Positions 1 through 12,393 of a stretch of DNA of 64,000 nucleotides are shown piece by piece. Position 1 is the first letter of the stretch. Each line of letters opens with the position of its first letter. The notes beneath the pieces are model-generated. The model did no database searches. It saw only the letters and a list, made by a program, of their open reading frames with translations, and was not told the DNA's origin. This DNA is from Flaveria trinervia (taxonomy: Eukaryota; Streptophyta; Magnoliopsida; Asterales; Asteraceae): contig CM046442.1 of assembly GCA_025506515.1 (NCBI GenBank), positions 9,236,596 to 9,300,595 on the forward strand, written 5' to 3'. Both the position numbers and the translations under genes were made by a program.

Positions 1-864
1 TGCAAAATCAATGTAACCTAGCATTCATACAACCTATTAATCATCAAAAATTCATCAAACAATCATCATTCATCCATTATCCTACCAATTATCGAATTAG
101 GGTTTGCTTCCAATCAAAGTCCATGATTAAACCACTAAAAACATACAATTCATACATAATCGACGTTAACTAACATGTATACAATCTAAATAACGTACTA
201 ACAACATCAAACAACATAAAATTCGACTCCATGAACACCAATTTTGCAACTAGGTTTCGGCCCTTATGAAAAGTCTCACAAAACATGTAAATTCTAACCT
301 CTAAACACGAGTTAACTTGCAATTGATGATTCCAACGTGTAGTAACCCTTGAAATCGATCCAATTTCGAGTTCTCTTGCTTGTTCTTGGCTGATTTCGCA
401 AAAGGAGGGGTGTGTGTGGGTGTTTGCGGCCAAATGGGGGGTGGGAATTAGGGTTTGGGTGTTTTGTTTAATTTTAATTTCCATATTTACCCTTTAAGCC
501 CTTGTAATTTGTATTTTATAAAACTAGGCTTTAAACTCTTTGTAAAGTGTTTTTAACTTAATAATATAAAGATACAAACTAATAAAAATCATTATATTTT
601 ATCTTTATAAAAACACAAGACTTACAAATAAATAGGCACGTTTCCGCTTTACGCGATTAATTTTCTAATTAACATTTTAAAACATGCAAACACATAAACA
701 TAACACAATAATCACATAATCAATTAGATTCTCATTAATTTAACATTATTCATTATTATTAGGTCACCAACGTTAAACGACAACTAGTGTGTGTTTACGA
801 CACGTGTATGCAAGACTTAACGGAACTAACAGAGTTTGGTAACGGAAATTTAGCGGATGTCACA
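1..864 (-). mobile_element. LTR fragment, family B (5' part of the LTR in minus sense)
   Basis: This stretch is nearly the same as 17058-17913 and resembles about 5320-6187 of the complete solo LTR at 3443-6187. It ends in GGATGTCACA, the inverted form of the LTR start TGTGACATCC. It is cut by the window edge. No coding region is convincing; the small open frame near 170-484 is LTR sequence. The sequence right after it (CATGAGCACTATGCAGG) is family C LTR array, so this B LTR was inserted in a C LTR. Confidence 0.8.
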
Positions 865-1439
865 CATGAGCACTATGCAGGCGCATGGGGAAACACTTAG
901 TCAAATCCAGCCCAGTTTCTAGGCGCATGGGTACTATTCAGACGCATGAGCCACTTGGGCGCATGAGCTACTTGGGCGCATGAGTACTATTGGGGCGCAT
1001 GGCCCTACACTAAGTCATCCGTCTAACATTTCCAGGCGCGTGGGCTATACTTAAGACTTTTCTGAGGCAAATTTTGGGCGCATGAGCTACTGTTAGGCGC
1101 ATGGCTTACACTTAATTCTTTCTAAGGCAATTTCAGGCGTATAAACACTTATCTAGGCGCATGAGCATTCTGTAAAACATGTTTCTAGGATATTTTCAAT
1201 CCTAATCATCAAACTCATCGGTTCTAAGAATAATGTGGCTATTCTAAACATGAATAACCTATGAACATTCATGAACCAACATACACAATACATACGGGTA
1301 TTCACACATAAACTTTGTAAAATCATTTCAATACGTTTCCAGCCCCAAAGATAGTTTAAAAATGTAAAAACCGGGGTCTAGAACTCACCTGGTGCAACTT
1401 GGGTGTTCTTCCTTTTAACCCGCTTGCAAAGAGTTCAAA
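865..1439 (-). mobile_element. LTR fragment, family C, with CATGCG-type array
   Basis: It contains about a dozen dispersed copies of GGCGCATG (867-1165) and then the inverted conserved LTR module CCGGGGTCTAGAACTCACCT near 1371-1390. The same order is found in the complete C LTRs at 40795-42947 and 48052-50192. It stops at GAGTTCAAA, exactly where the family A LTR begins; uninterrupted C LTRs read on as GAGTTCAAACACCTAAAAA. The A element therefore inserted here. Confidence 0.8.
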
Positions 1440-2034
1440 TGTAACACCCGAATATTTATTATTTTGAAGCCGGTGAAGAAAGAAAAGAAAATAAAGTTCA
1501 AAGTCGAGGGACCAAACTCGCCACGAAGAAAAGTTGGGAAATGTGGTGATATTAGTAGGGAGAGGGCAGCCCACTCTCCCCACACACCCCACATTTCAGA
1601 CTTCATAGAGAGAAGAAGAGAGAAAGGAGAAGAATAAGAGAAAAACAGTGGTTCGGGTGATTCGGGTGGCCAAACTCGTTGTGTAGCAAGCCAAATCGAA
1701 GCCCTTAACATTGTGCTTGTTTATGAGAGTTCTAGGACCCCACTTTTACTTGTTTTCAACCGATTTTGGGGCTGGAAAGCATAAAAACCTATTTTTGTAT
1801 GTGTATGTGTTTGACCCATTTGGGTGTGATGTGTCTGATGCGTTTCGTGTATGTTTCCGGGCTTGTGTGTGCTTGTATGGTGTTATGGTATGCATTCCTA
1901 AGGTCCAGGAGGGTTAATTTAGGCTTAATATGGGTTTAGATGAGTTTGGAGGCCGAAAACCCTCGGCTGCACTCGGGATGAACTCCATTCTGCATCAGCT
2001 AGGGCTAGGCGACCGAATGGAGGCCATACGGTCG

Positions 2035-2365
2035 ATTGAGGGGCGATTGAGGGTCATTCGCACAATGGGATTCATTCGCACGATTGAGGATTCAATCGCA
2101 CGACTAAGTTTCAGTCGCACGACTGGGAATCCAATCGCATGGGGAGTCATGCGACTGAGGGTTCAGTCGCATAAGTGATTTGTCGCATGAGTTCATTCGC
2201 ATTAGATCAGTCGCATAGGTGCCCATTCGCATTTGTTCCATTCGCATGAGGTTCATACGCACGACTGGATGCCCATTCGCCTAAATGTTCATCCGCTTGA
2301 GTTCAATCGCATGATGTTCAGTCGCATGGAGGCCATTCGACTATTGGGTGTCCATACGCATGATT
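2035..2365 (+). repeat. Array of CGCATG-type short units in the A LTR
   Basis: About 20 degenerate units of roughly 15-22 bp with cores such as CATTCGCATGAG, CAGTCGCATAAG and CAATCGCACGACT. Spacing is irregular, so this is a dispersed-motif array and not a clean tandem repeat. It sits where C and E LTRs carry CATGCGCC arrays, but the CGCATG core is in the opposite orientation relative to the LTR. Confidence 0.8.
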
Positions 2366-2775
2366 AGGGCTGTTGCACCCGAAGAAAGTGTAGTTAGACT
2401 TCTGGCTTTCGGGGGAAAGTGCAGATGTAAGTCTTGACGTAAAGGTTTCCTGTAAGAGCATGTAAGATAGCAGATATGGCCTTAGAAGCATGTAGGGCAT
2501 ATAGATGATGATGTTGCATGTTATGTATGTATGATGTTGCCCTGTATGATGTGATGTGGATGCATGTTAATGTTCCTTAGTATGATGTATAATATCTTTC
2601 CTATGGCTTTACTTATTGTGAGGAATGAACGAAGTATTATGTAACGTAAAGTGAAAGATAATGAAAGAGGAACATGATGATGAATGCATGCATTAATGAA
2701 CGAATGAAAGAAGTCTTGCAAGCATTGGATATCAGGGTCCTTCTTTGTGATTGACCAAACGTGTAGTGCCTCTAC

Positions 2776-2914
2776 CGCTTACCCCTAGTACTGTGGCATA
2801 AGTTAGCTGTTCATTTATTGACTTCGGCCCAGTAGCTAAGACTGATGGTTACTCCTAGTACCGTGGCATACGTTTAGCTGTTCATTTATTGACTTCGGCC
2901 CGGTAGCTAAGACT
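2776..2914 (+). repeat. Two-unit tandem cassette of about 70 bp in the A LTR
   Basis: Two units read TACTCCTAGTACCGTGGCAT..TTTAGCTGTTCATTTATTGACTTCGGCCC..TAGCTAAGACT. TTAGCT and AGCTAA at the two sides of each unit can pair, with CTTCGG inside the loop region. The cassette lies between the conserved CTTGCAAGC block and the CTCAGCAACGCTGAC module, where other LTR families carry unrelated tandem repeats. Confidence 0.75.
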
Positions 2915-3407
2915 AGCCGGGGTGTAGCACATGGTATGGTACAGTTGATGTCTGATGCGCAAGTAAAGTTATATAGAACTAATGGACGAATGAATGAATG
3001 AAGAAGATAATAATGATATTATCTATGCGTACGTATGATGTGTGATCATGTAAAAGTAACGAATGGTTTTATATGAAAGTAAAGTAAGTTTTATAATAAA
3101 ACTAGGACTCACTCAGCAACGCTGACTTTTATATGTTTCCCAGTTGGCAGGAAATGATTGCTGAGGATGGCACTGTGAAGCTACTCAGCTCCTTTTGGGA
3201 TGGCATTCTTTTGATTGATGTTTTTGCATTGTAATGCGAACAAACTATTTTGTAATGAATGTTGTATTAATTTGCAAAAGCATTTACATGGAAATGAAAG
3301 ATTGTTTTAGTTTTCCGCTGCGATTTTATGAAATACAAATGTAATTATACGTTTTATGTGGGATGAGAACCCAGCTGTAAGCGTCCCGGGAATGGGGCCT
3401 TACAAGT

Positions 3408-3420
3408 TGGTATCAGAGCC
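3408..3420 (+). other. Primer-binding site, initiator tRNA-Met
   Basis: TGGTATCAGAGCC is complementary to the 3' end of plant initiator tRNA-Met and lies three bases after the LTR end. This is the usual primer for many plant Ty3/gypsy and Ty1/copia elements. It sets the plus orientation of element A. Confidence 0.93.
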
Positions 3421-3442
3421 AGGTTTAAGTGAAATTGGTAAA

Positions 3443-6187
3443 TGTCACACCCTCAAAATCTAGTTGCAGAGTTTTACCGCGAGGCGTGTGAACAAACCAG
3501 GATCACAGTCAATACTTACTCCATGTGACTCTATATGCCATAATTTAAATAAAATCAACCAAAGTAAATAAATTGAAATAGTGCGGAAGTGTTTTGAAAA
3601 CAACCCAAAGAAATAAAAGTATAATTGTGGCAAAACATGTGCCAACCCAAAAAAGTAATCATCAATAATTAAAATGATAAAATTGTCTTGAAGACCGTGT
3701 CATAGAATGCAGTGAACCATGCAGTAGTCCTATGGCAAGCAAGCTAATGACCTGAGAATAGCATACTAAAATGTCAACATAATGGTTGGTGAGTTCAAGA
3801 GATATTCAAACATAAAAAGTTTAATAATAGAGATGTACAAGTAGCGTATTGTAACAGATAGCTAGTCCATTAACAATAATATTATTTCATAGTGATTTCG
3901 CAATTGAAGCTGACTGTGTTACGTTGTTGCCTCCTGCCACGATTTAACAGGTCGTGACAATGTTCATTAGGACAACTTGCACTCGATTGACCTCGAGTCA
4001 CACAGGTGGGGCTCGTCAGACCCAGTAGTACTACCCAAATTTCCCCGGTATTCAATATTAACAATTCGAAAGTGTGAGGACTTTTCCATGATATCAATAC
4101 TATATAATACTGTACACAACTTTAATACATAAAGCGTTCGTGATTTACCAGTATGCTATCTCCCCCAAAGAGAGTAAATAAAAAGTGGGGCATGAACTCA
4201 CCTGATATGCGTATAGATACACAGAGTTTGACTTGTCAAATAGAATAGACAGACAACCTTCAGAGGTTACCTAGATCACATAAGTGCATGAGTACGTGTA
4301 ATCAAAGAACATGTGAAACCCTAAATACACTACAACCAAGGACTCAAGATTTCAGGAAAAAAACAGACATGTTTGACCTACTTGACCTGTTTGACCCGTT
4401 GGTGACTTTATGTGTTGCAAACCATTCAAGTAATCATACACAATATCACACATAGTTAACATTCAAACAGATCATATGTATGCTATATCATCCAGGTGTA
4501 ACACTTAGATCATCATACAACCAAGTATCATACAAGTCATGCGAATCTAGAACATTAACATATCCACTAGTTATAACACAACTAACATGTCACACAAAGA
4601 TCAAACCACTCACCACATGCCATGTGAAGCCACTCACGACTTCACATCCTAAACCCTACCAATCCTACTAAGTAGGGGCCTTAGATTCGCACGCATGTAT
4701 GATGATCATAACCATATTCATTAACCATATGCATTGCATTCTACAACATCACAACAATCAATTACCAATCCCAAACATGATGCCCTGCTACTAATCAACA
4801 TCCAAATCATACATGATCATAAATGTCCAAATATCATTCATGATTACCCCGGCATCACACACAACCAAATTACCATGATCTACCACATTAGAATCTATTC
4901 ATGATCATACTAACATGCTCCTAACATCCCAAACATGTTCAAGCTATCATTTTTCAGACTTTATGCAAATAAAGTTTCCCTTTTGGGAAAGTACATCCCA
5001 ACATCTATCAACCATCCAATGTATTCATGAATTTATCATAATTATACCATCTCAAGCTCATAACAATATCTAGACATGATCAACATTACCTAATCACCAT
5101 AATCTAACAATCTTCATAAACAAAAGTTTCTACTTTTGGCAAGCTATGAATCAACAACATCCATTCAAAGATTTCTAGCATTCATAACAACAATCTAGCA
5201 TCTAATCATCATCATGAACACATCCATAACATCAATCCATCACTAGATCATCATTACATGCAAAATAAAGTTACTATTATTAGTAACCTATGAACACCAA
5301 CATCAATTCACCAATTTCTTGCAAAATCAATGTATCCTAACATTCATACAACCTACTAATCATCATACATTCATCAAACTATCATCCATCATGCATAATC
5401 ATGGCATTTTCGAACTAGGGTTTGCTTCATACTCAAAGTCATGATCAGTCCACTAAAAACATAGAATTCATGCCTAATCGATGTTAACTAACATGTATTC
5501 AATCTAACTAAGATACTAACATCACCAAACAACATCAAATTCGACCCCATGAAGGTCAATTTCGCAACTAGGGTTCGGCCCTCAACAAAAACCCACAAAA
5601 ACATGAAAAATCTAACCTTTACACGTGTATTAACTTGCAATTGATGATTCCTACGCGTTGTATGCCTTGTAATCGAATCAAATTGGTGCTTTGATGCTTG
5701 TTCTTGGCTGATTTTCGCAAAGGGAGGGGATTTGGGAGATGTCTTGCGGCCGAATGGGTGGGGATTAGGGTTGGGATTTGTTTTGTTTAATTTTAATTTA
5801 CATAATTACCCTTTTAACCCTTGTAATTTGTATTTTATAAAAACTAGGCTTTAAACTCTTTGTAAAGTGTTTTTAACTTAATAATATAAAGATATAAACT
5901 AATGAAAAACATTATATATCTTATCTTTATAAAAACACAAGACATACGAATAAATAGGCACGTTTTCGCGTTACGCGATTAATTTTATAATTAACCTTTT
6001 AAAAACATGTAAACACATAAACATAACACAATAATCACATAATCAATTAGATTCACATTAATTTAACATTATCCATTATTATTAGGTCACCAACGTTAAA
6101 CGACAACTAGTGTGTGTTCACGACACGTGTATGCAAGACTTAACGGAACTAACGGAGTTTGGTAACGGAAATTTACCGGATGTCACA
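3443..6187 (-). mobile_element. Solo LTR, family B, nested in the A element leader
   Basis: 2745 bp bounded by TGTCACACCC and GGATGTCACA, with a 5-bp duplication GTAAA at 3438-3442 and 6188-6192. The uninterrupted site is present in the second A copy at 12415-12420. No primer-binding site, polypurine tract or coding domain is inside, so it is a solo LTR left by LTR-LTR recombination. Minus orientation is set by the conserved modules read inverted: GAACTCACCTG at 4195-4205 and CCTGAGAATAGC..ATGTCAACATAA at 3751-3785. It has no CATGCG array and no tandem cassette. Confidence 0.93.
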
Positions 6188-6192
6188 GTAAA

Positions 6193-6507
6193 TTTTCAAA
6201 ATAAACCTAATCTTAAACTGAGAATGGGACGGAAAAGGAAATGGAATGCCAATTTGAGTAGCTGCGTGCCATCAGGTATTTTCTTAAAGTTAACCGGTTT
6301 TATGTGCGCATGGTATGTAGTTATGTGTTGTATGTAGATTTAAATACTGATGTAGACAGGACAGGTAATACTTGGGGTATGAAGAGTAAAGTAAGTGGCT
6401 AATCACAACTGGCAACTATAATTAGGGACTTGCTATACTTGACATAAACTGAGTTGTTTCCTTGAATGACCGTGTTGGTGTTTGGATCTTTCAGTGTGAG
6501 TTAGAGA
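6193..6507 (+). other. Untranslated leader of element A
   Basis: This stretch continues the leader interrupted at 3442 and matches 12415-12717 almost base for base. It runs from GTAAATTTTCAAAATAAACC to the Gag start and has no other recognisable feature. The inverted equivalent is at 38151-38483 in C2, so the leader is conserved between families A and C although their LTRs differ. Confidence 0.8.
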
Positions 6508-7800
6508 ATGGCTGGAGGTAGATCTTCTAAAGCATCTAGAGGTGGAGGCCGTGGCGGGCCAGATGTTGAGCCGCAACCCAAGAGAGGAAGACCAAGGGTC
6601 GAGAAGGTGGTTCCTGAAGAACCAGAGACTCCTCATCCAGAAGCGGGGGATGAGAGTGCAAACCTAAGGGCCTCAGTAAAGGAGGTTGTTGTTGAAGAAG
6701 TACATCAGGTCATGCAGAAAATCTTACCGTCTGTGGTGACCGAAGTTATTAAGGTTGTACGAGAAGGGGAAAGAATGGAGAGAAACAGGCCCTCGAGAGA
6801 ACGAGAACAACCGGAGCCGGAAATGGTTCTAACTGATAATGAGGAGGAAGAAGAAGAGCCCGTGAAGGAGGTGGCACGAGGCTATAGTTATGGGGCGTTT
6901 ATGAGATGCAAGCCCCCTACTTTCGACGGTAATGGTAATGCTGCCGCTGCTCACCGATGGGTGAGAGAAATGGAGGCTGCTCTCGACATCAGCGAGTGTC
7001 GGGAAGATCAGAAGGTGAAGTATGCCACTCATTCTTTTGTGGACTCGGCACTATGCTGGTGGGACAACATTGTCCAAGCAGAGGGTAACCAGGCAAGAGG
7101 AAGGATGAGGTGGGAGGAGTTGAAGAAGATGGTGATTGAGGAGTTTTGTCCTCATGGCGAGATGGATAAATTAGAGAGAGAGTTCCTGCAGCTGGAGGCG
7201 GGCACCATGACACACCAGCAGTACACCACCAAGTTTAATGAAATGGCATGGCTCGTGCCTGATCAGGTGACGCCTCTGTCTCGAAAGATCAAGAGGTACA
7301 TTCAGGGTTTACCGGTGGATGTTTGCCGGCATATGATCGCCGCCCGCCCAAGTACGTTTAGGTCGGCGATGGATTTGGCCGGAAGACTTTATGATGAGGG
7401 GGATGTGGTGGTGGTCGAAGCGAATTAGAAGGGTCGTGGTGATCGAAACTGGAACGGGAAGAGGTTTAGTCGGGGTAATTCCTCGACGGGTAACAAAAAG
7501 GCACGGGTGGATGACCGTCGCGTGGCCACACCGGGAGCGGGATCAAGGAGGTGTGGTAAGTGTGGAAAGGAGCATGCGGGAGAATGTAGGCTCGGTTTGA
7601 GTGTGTGCTTCAAGTGTGGGAAGACAGGGCATATGGCGAAGGATTGCCTGTCGGGCAAATGTTTTAACTGTGGGGAAACTTGTCATATGAGCAGGGATTG
7701 TAAGAAGCCGAGGGCTGAGGGTTCAGGAGCGAAAAGGACGGGAGGTGATGGACCGAGGGAGAGCGCCAGGGCATTCACCATGACACAAGAAGAGGCTAGG
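6508..7800 (+). pseudogene. Gag of element A, copy 1 (retrotransposon capsid and nucleocapsid)
   Basis: Gag builds the virus-like particle and packages element RNA. The start MAGGRSSKASRGGG is shared with C3 (47505 on the minus strand). A basic and acidic N-terminal region is followed by the retrotransposon Gag capsid domain, with CWWDNIV around residue 190 and LQLEAGTMTHQQYTTKF near 235. Then come three cysteine knuckles: CGKCGKEHAGEC (7552, an atypical short one), CFKCGKTGHMAKDC (7606) and CFNCGETCHMSRDC (7660). One in-frame TAG at 7426-7428 splits capsid from knuckles. The C3 protein has Lys at this position, so it is a point mutation (AAG to TAG), also present in copy 2 at 13632. Gag is otherwise open. 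C3 and C2 carry fewer or degraded knuckles. Confidence 0.9.
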
Positions 7801-10392
7801 ACGGACCCTGACGTTGTGTCCGGTACATTTCTGGTGAACCAAACTTTAGCTTCTGTGTTATTTGATTCTGGTGCTAGTAAGAGTTTTATTTATGCTGCTT
7901 TCTACGCTAAGCTGTCTATTAGTAGTAGACGTGTTGATGCACCCTTGATGTAGAAACTGCCGTAGGTAAGTCTACCAGGATTTCTGAGATGATAGAGAAT
8001 TGTGATGTGGAACTTGAGGGTCATAAGTTTCCTGTTAGACCATTCGTGATGGCCTTAGGTGGTTTTGATTTGGTTCTTGGGATGGATTGGCTAGCGGACT
8101 TCGAGGCGAACATTGTGTGTTACAAAAAGATGATTCGGTTGTCGGCGCCTGACGGTAGTTCAGTAACAGTTTATGGTGATCGGGTTACTATGATTCCGAA
8201 GGTGATCTCGATGGCGGTGGCGGGAAAGTGTATGAGGCGTGGATGTAGTGCTTACTTGGCCTATGTAAAAGATGTGGATACGCCAACACCACAACTAGCC
8301 GATGTACCGGTTGTGTGTGACTTTCCAGACGTGTTCCCAGAAGACTTATCAGGAGTGCCACCTGACACAAAGATTGAATTTCAGATTGATATGATACAGG
8401 GTGCCCAACCTGTTGCCAAAGCATCGTAACGGTTGGCTCCGATCGAGATGAAAGAGTTGATGGAGCAGTTGCAAGAGCTGCTTGATAAGGGGTTCATTAG
8501 ACCGAGTATCTCTCCTTGGGGTGCTCCGGTCCTGTTTGTAAAGAAGAAGGACGGTAGTATGAGGATGTGCATCGACTACGGCGAGCTGAACAAGTTGACG
8601 GTGAAAAACCGATACCCCTTAGCGAGGATAGATGATTTGTTCGATCAGCTTCAGGGTGCCAGTTGGTTCTCGAGAATAAATCTTCGATCTGGTTATCATC
8701 AGCTGAAGGTGAAGGAGTAAGATATTCCTAAAACAGCTTTTCGTACGCGCTATGGTCATTACGAGTTTCTTGTCATGTCTTTGGTTTGTCCAACGCGCCA
8801 ACTGCTTTTATGGATTTGAAGAACCGTGTGTGTAGGCCGATGCTGGATAAATCAATGATTGTGTTTATTGATGATATCCTGATTTACTCGAGGAGCGAAG
8901 TAGAGCATGCCAGTCATATTCGGGAGGTTCTAGAGACGTTGAAAAGGGAGAAATTGTATACTAAATTCTCCAAGTGCGCGTTTTGGTTGCGCGAAGTTCA
9001 GTTTTTGGGTCATGTGTTGAATCCTGATGGGATAATGGTGGACCCGGCGAAAGTGGAGGCGGTTATGCAATGGCAGTCACCGAAGACGCCATCCGAGATC
9101 CGTAGCTTCTTGGGTTTGGCGGGCTACTATAGAAGATTTATCCAAGACTTCTCTAAGATTGTTTCTCCGCTGACTAAGTTGACCCGAAAAGATGTAAAGT
9201 TTGTTTGGGGTCAGGCTCAAGAGAAGGCATTCGAGGAACTGAAGGCGAGGTTGACTCAAGCTCCAGTCCTGTCCTTACCCGATGGAAGTGAAGATCTAGT
9301 GGTTTATTTAGCTGCTTCCTACTCGGGGTTGGGGTGCGTGTTAATGCAAAGAGGAAAGGTTATAGCCTATGCATCTCGCCAGTTAAAGGTTCATGAGGTC
9401 AATTATCCTACTCATGAATTGGAGCTAGGAGCCGTGGTCTTTGCGTTGAAGACTTGGAGGCACTACCTCTACGGGACGAAGTGCACCATATTCACTGACC
9501 AGAAGAGTCTGAAGTACATCTTCGAGTAGAAGGATCTGAACATGAGGCAGAGACGGTGGTTGGAACTTATAAAGGACTATGATTGTGAGATCCACTATCA
9601 TCCGGGCAAGGCCAATGTAGTGGCTGACGCCCTTAGCCGGAAGGAGAGACCCGAGCCGATTCAGGTGAAAGCATATCAGTTGATCATGACCTCCGATGTA
9701 ATGAAGCAAGTCAAAGAGTTCCAAGATGAGGCGTTGAAAGAAGATCATCTTAACTCTGAAAGAATGAGAGGTCTGGTCGCGGAATTGGGTGAAAACACAC
9801 TCGGTGTTAGTACCCAATTCGGTCGTGTGTGGATTCCTCATTTTGGGGATCTTCGGGTGAAGATCATGGATGAATCTCACAAGACTCGATACTCCATTCA
9901 TCCTGGTGCCACGAAAATGTACCAGGATATGAAAAAAGATTATTGGTGGCCGGGTATGAAGCGCGACGTGGTGGAGTATGTGAGTAAGTGCCTTACTTGC
10001 TTACAGGTGAAGGCCGAGCACCAAAAGCCGTATGGGAAGATACAACCTTTGGATATACCGGAATGGAAGTGGGAGCACATCACCATCGATTTCATTACAA
10101 AGCTGCCGCGTACCCCGAAAGGGTATGATGCCATATGGGTGATAGTTGATCGCTTGACGAAGAGTGCTTACTTCCTACCGATCCGTGAGACATGTTCGTC
10201 ATAGAGGTTGGCTGATCTGTTCATCAAGGAAATTGTAACTCGTCACGGTGTGCCGGTGTCTATTGTGTCGGATCGCGACACCCGGTTTAAATCTAAATTT
10301 TGGAAGAAGTTCCACGACGCTATGGGGACGAGGTTACATATTAGCACGGCTTATCATTCCCAGACTGATGGTCAGTCAGAAAGGACCATTAA
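7801..10392 (+). pseudogene. Pol of element A, copy 1 (PR-RT-RNase H-partial integrase)
   Basis: Pol matures the particle, copies RNA to DNA and integrates it. Visible parts: aspartic protease FDSGAS at 7861; reverse transcriptase with SPWGAPVLFVKKKDG and the catalytic FIDD at 8864-8875; RNase H with FTDQKSLKY; integrase zinc region (HPGATKMYQDMKKDYWWPGM..CLTC) and catalytic core with IDF, SDRD and SERT. Defects: one-base deletions near 7943 and 8778; stops at 8427, 8718, 9527 and 10202. The first RNase H aspartate (DAS) is Ala at 9311, and FTDH is FTDQ. The reading stops just after SERTI, where integrase is joined directly to the polypurine tract, so the integrase C-terminus and chromodomain-like tail seen in C1 are missing. 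The copy cannot be autonomous. Confidence 0.9.
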
Positions 10393-10404
10393 GGGGGGTG
10401 GACT
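10391..10404 (+). other. Polypurine tract of element A
   Basis: AAGGGGGGTGGACT directly precedes the LTR start TGTAACACCC. It primes plus-strand DNA synthesis. The same tract, inverted, precedes the 3' LTRs of C1 (24542) and C3 (42948). Confidence 0.9.
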
Positions 10405-10999
10405 TGTAACACCCGAATATTTATTATTTTGAAGCCGGTGAAGAAAGAAAAGAAAATAAAGTTCAAAGTCGAGGGACCAAAATCGCTAACGAAGAAAAGT
10501 TGGGAAATGTGGTGATATTAGTAGGGAGAGGGCAGCCCACTCTCCCCACACACCCCATATTTCAGACTTCATAGAGAGAAGAAGAGAGAAAGGAGAAGAA
10601 TAAGAGAAAAAGAGTGGTTCAGGTGATTCGGATGGCCAAACTCGTTGTGTAGCAACCCAAATCGAAGCCCTTAACGTTGTGCTCGTTTATGTGAGTTCTA
10701 GGACCCCACTTTTACTTGTTTTCAACCGATTTTGGGGCTGGAAAGCATAAAAACCTATTTTTGTATGTGTATGTGTTTGACCCATTTGGGTGTGATGTGT
10801 GTGATGCGTTTCGTGTATGTTTTCGGGCTTGTATGTGCTTGTATGGTGTTATGGTATGCATTCCTAAGGTCCAGGAGGGTTAATTTAGGCTTAATATGGG
10901 TTTAGATGAGTTTGGAGGCCGAAAACCCTCGGCTGCACTCGGGATGAACTCCATTCTGCATCAGCTAGGGCTAGGCGACCGAATGGAGGCCATACGGTC

Positions 11000-11335
11000 G
11001 ATTGAGGGGCGATTGAGGGTCATTCGCACAATTGGGATTCATTCGCACGATTGAGGATTCAATCGCACGACTAAGGTTTCAGTCGCACGACTGGGAATCC
11101 AATCGCATGGGGAGTCATGCGACTGAGGGTTCAGTCGCATAAGTGATTTGTCGCATGAGTTCATTCGCATTAGATCAGTCGCATAGGTGCCCATTCGCAT
11201 TTGTTCCATTCGCATGAGGTTCATACGCACGACTGGATGCCCATTCGCCTAAATGTTCATCCGCTTGAGTTCAATCGCATGATGTTCAGTCGCATGGAGG
11301 CCATTCGACTATTGGGTGTCCATACGCATGATTAG
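11000..11335 (+). repeat. CGCATG-type array in the middle A LTR
   Basis: Same array as at 2035-2365, with small differences only. Confidence 0.8.
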
Positions 11336-11744
11336 GGCTGTTGCACCGAAGAAAGTGTAGTTAGACTTCTGGCTTTCGGGGGAAAGTGCAGATGTAAGTC
11401 TTGACGTAAAGGTTTCCTGTAAGAGCATGTAAGATAGCAGATATGGCCTTAGAAGCATGTAGGGCATATAGATGATGATGTTGCATGTTATGTATGTATG
11501 ATGTTGCCCTGTATGATGTGATGTGGATGCATGTTAATGTTCCTTAGTATGATGTATAATATCTTTCCTATGGCTTTACTTATTGTGAGGAATGAACGAA
11601 GTATTATGTAACGTAAAGTGAAAGATAATGAAAGAGGAACATGATGATGAATGCACGCATTAATGAACGAATGAAAGAAGTCTTGCAAGCATTGAATATC
11701 AGGGTCCTTCTTTGTGATTGACCAAACGTGTAGTGCCTCTACCG

Positions 11745-11880
11745 CTTACCCCTAGTACTGTGGCATAAGTTTAGCTGTTCATTTATTGACTTCGGCCCAG
11801 TAGCTAAGACTGATGGTTACTCCTAGTACCGTGGCATACGTTTAGCTGTTCATTTATTGACTTCGGCCCGGTAGCTAGAC
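11745..11880 (+). repeat. Two-unit tandem cassette in the middle A LTR
   Basis: Same two units as at 2776-2914, with TAGTACCGTGGCATACG and GACTTCGGCCCGGTAGCTAG. The last TAGCTAAG has lost one base, so the pairing in unit 2 is weaker than in the 5' LTR. Confidence 0.75.
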
Positions 11881-12380
11881 TAGCCGGGGTGTAGCACATG
11901 GTATTGGTACAGTTGATGTCCGATGCGCAAGTAAAGTTATATTGAACGAATGGACGAATGAATGAATGAATGAATGAAGAAGATAATAATGATATTATCT
12001 ATGCGTACGTATGATGTGTGATCATGTAAAAGTAACGAATGGTTTTATATGAAAGTAAAGTAAGTTTTATAATAAAACTAGGACTCACTCAGCAACGCTG
12101 ACTTTTTATATGATTTCCAGTTGGCAGGAAATGATTGCTGAGGATGGCACCGTGAAGCTACTCAGCTCCTTTGGGATGGCATTCTTTTGATTGATGTTTT
12201 GCATTGTAATGCGAACAAACTATTTTGTAATGAATGTTGTATTAATTTGCAAAAGCATTTACATGGAAATGAAAGATTGTTCTAGTTTTCCGTTGCGATT
12301 TTATGAATACAAATGTAATTATACGTTTTATGTGCGATGAGAACCCAGCTGTATTCGTCCGGGAACGGGGCCTTACAAGT

Positions 12381-12393
12381 TGGTATCAGTGCC
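12381..12393 (+). other. Primer-binding site of the second internal region, mutated
   Basis: TGGTATCAGTGCC has one change (A to T at 12390) from the initiator tRNA-Met complement seen at 3408. Confidence 0.85.

Larger units (their letters stand above)
1440..3404 (+). mobile_element. 5' LTR of family A Ty3/gypsy element
   Basis: The LTR starts TGTAACACCCGAATATT and ends GGGGCCTTACA (TG..CA), 1965 bp long, and is followed after three bases by the primer-binding site. A near-identical LTR lies at 10405-12377. In order it holds a GA-rich stretch, the conserved module at 1723-1774 (here ATGAGAGTTCTAGGACC, with the GT of the splice-like core lost), a CGCATG-type array, a hairpin cassette, and the second module (CTCAGCAACGCTGACTTTTATA) at 3107-3170. 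The left flank is TTCAAA; no matching right-hand duplication can be read because the right side is rearranged. Confidence 0.93.
10405..12377 (+). mobile_element. Second (middle) LTR of family A
   Basis: 1973 bp, TGTAACACCCG to CCTTACA, with few differences from 1440-3404. It is the 3' LTR of the first internal region and also the 5' LTR of the second, because a primer-binding site and a second leader-Gag follow. Its conserved module keeps the splice-like core as ATGTGAGTTCTAGGACC (10688), whereas the 5' copy has GAGAGTTC. The second module is at 12084-12150. Confidence 0.93.

Noticed and set aside
7426..7428. Programmed TAG readthrough inside Gag
   Set aside because: The stop lies between capsid and knuckles, not at a Gag-Pol border, and C3 has a Lys codon; a point mutation inherited by both A copies is simpler.
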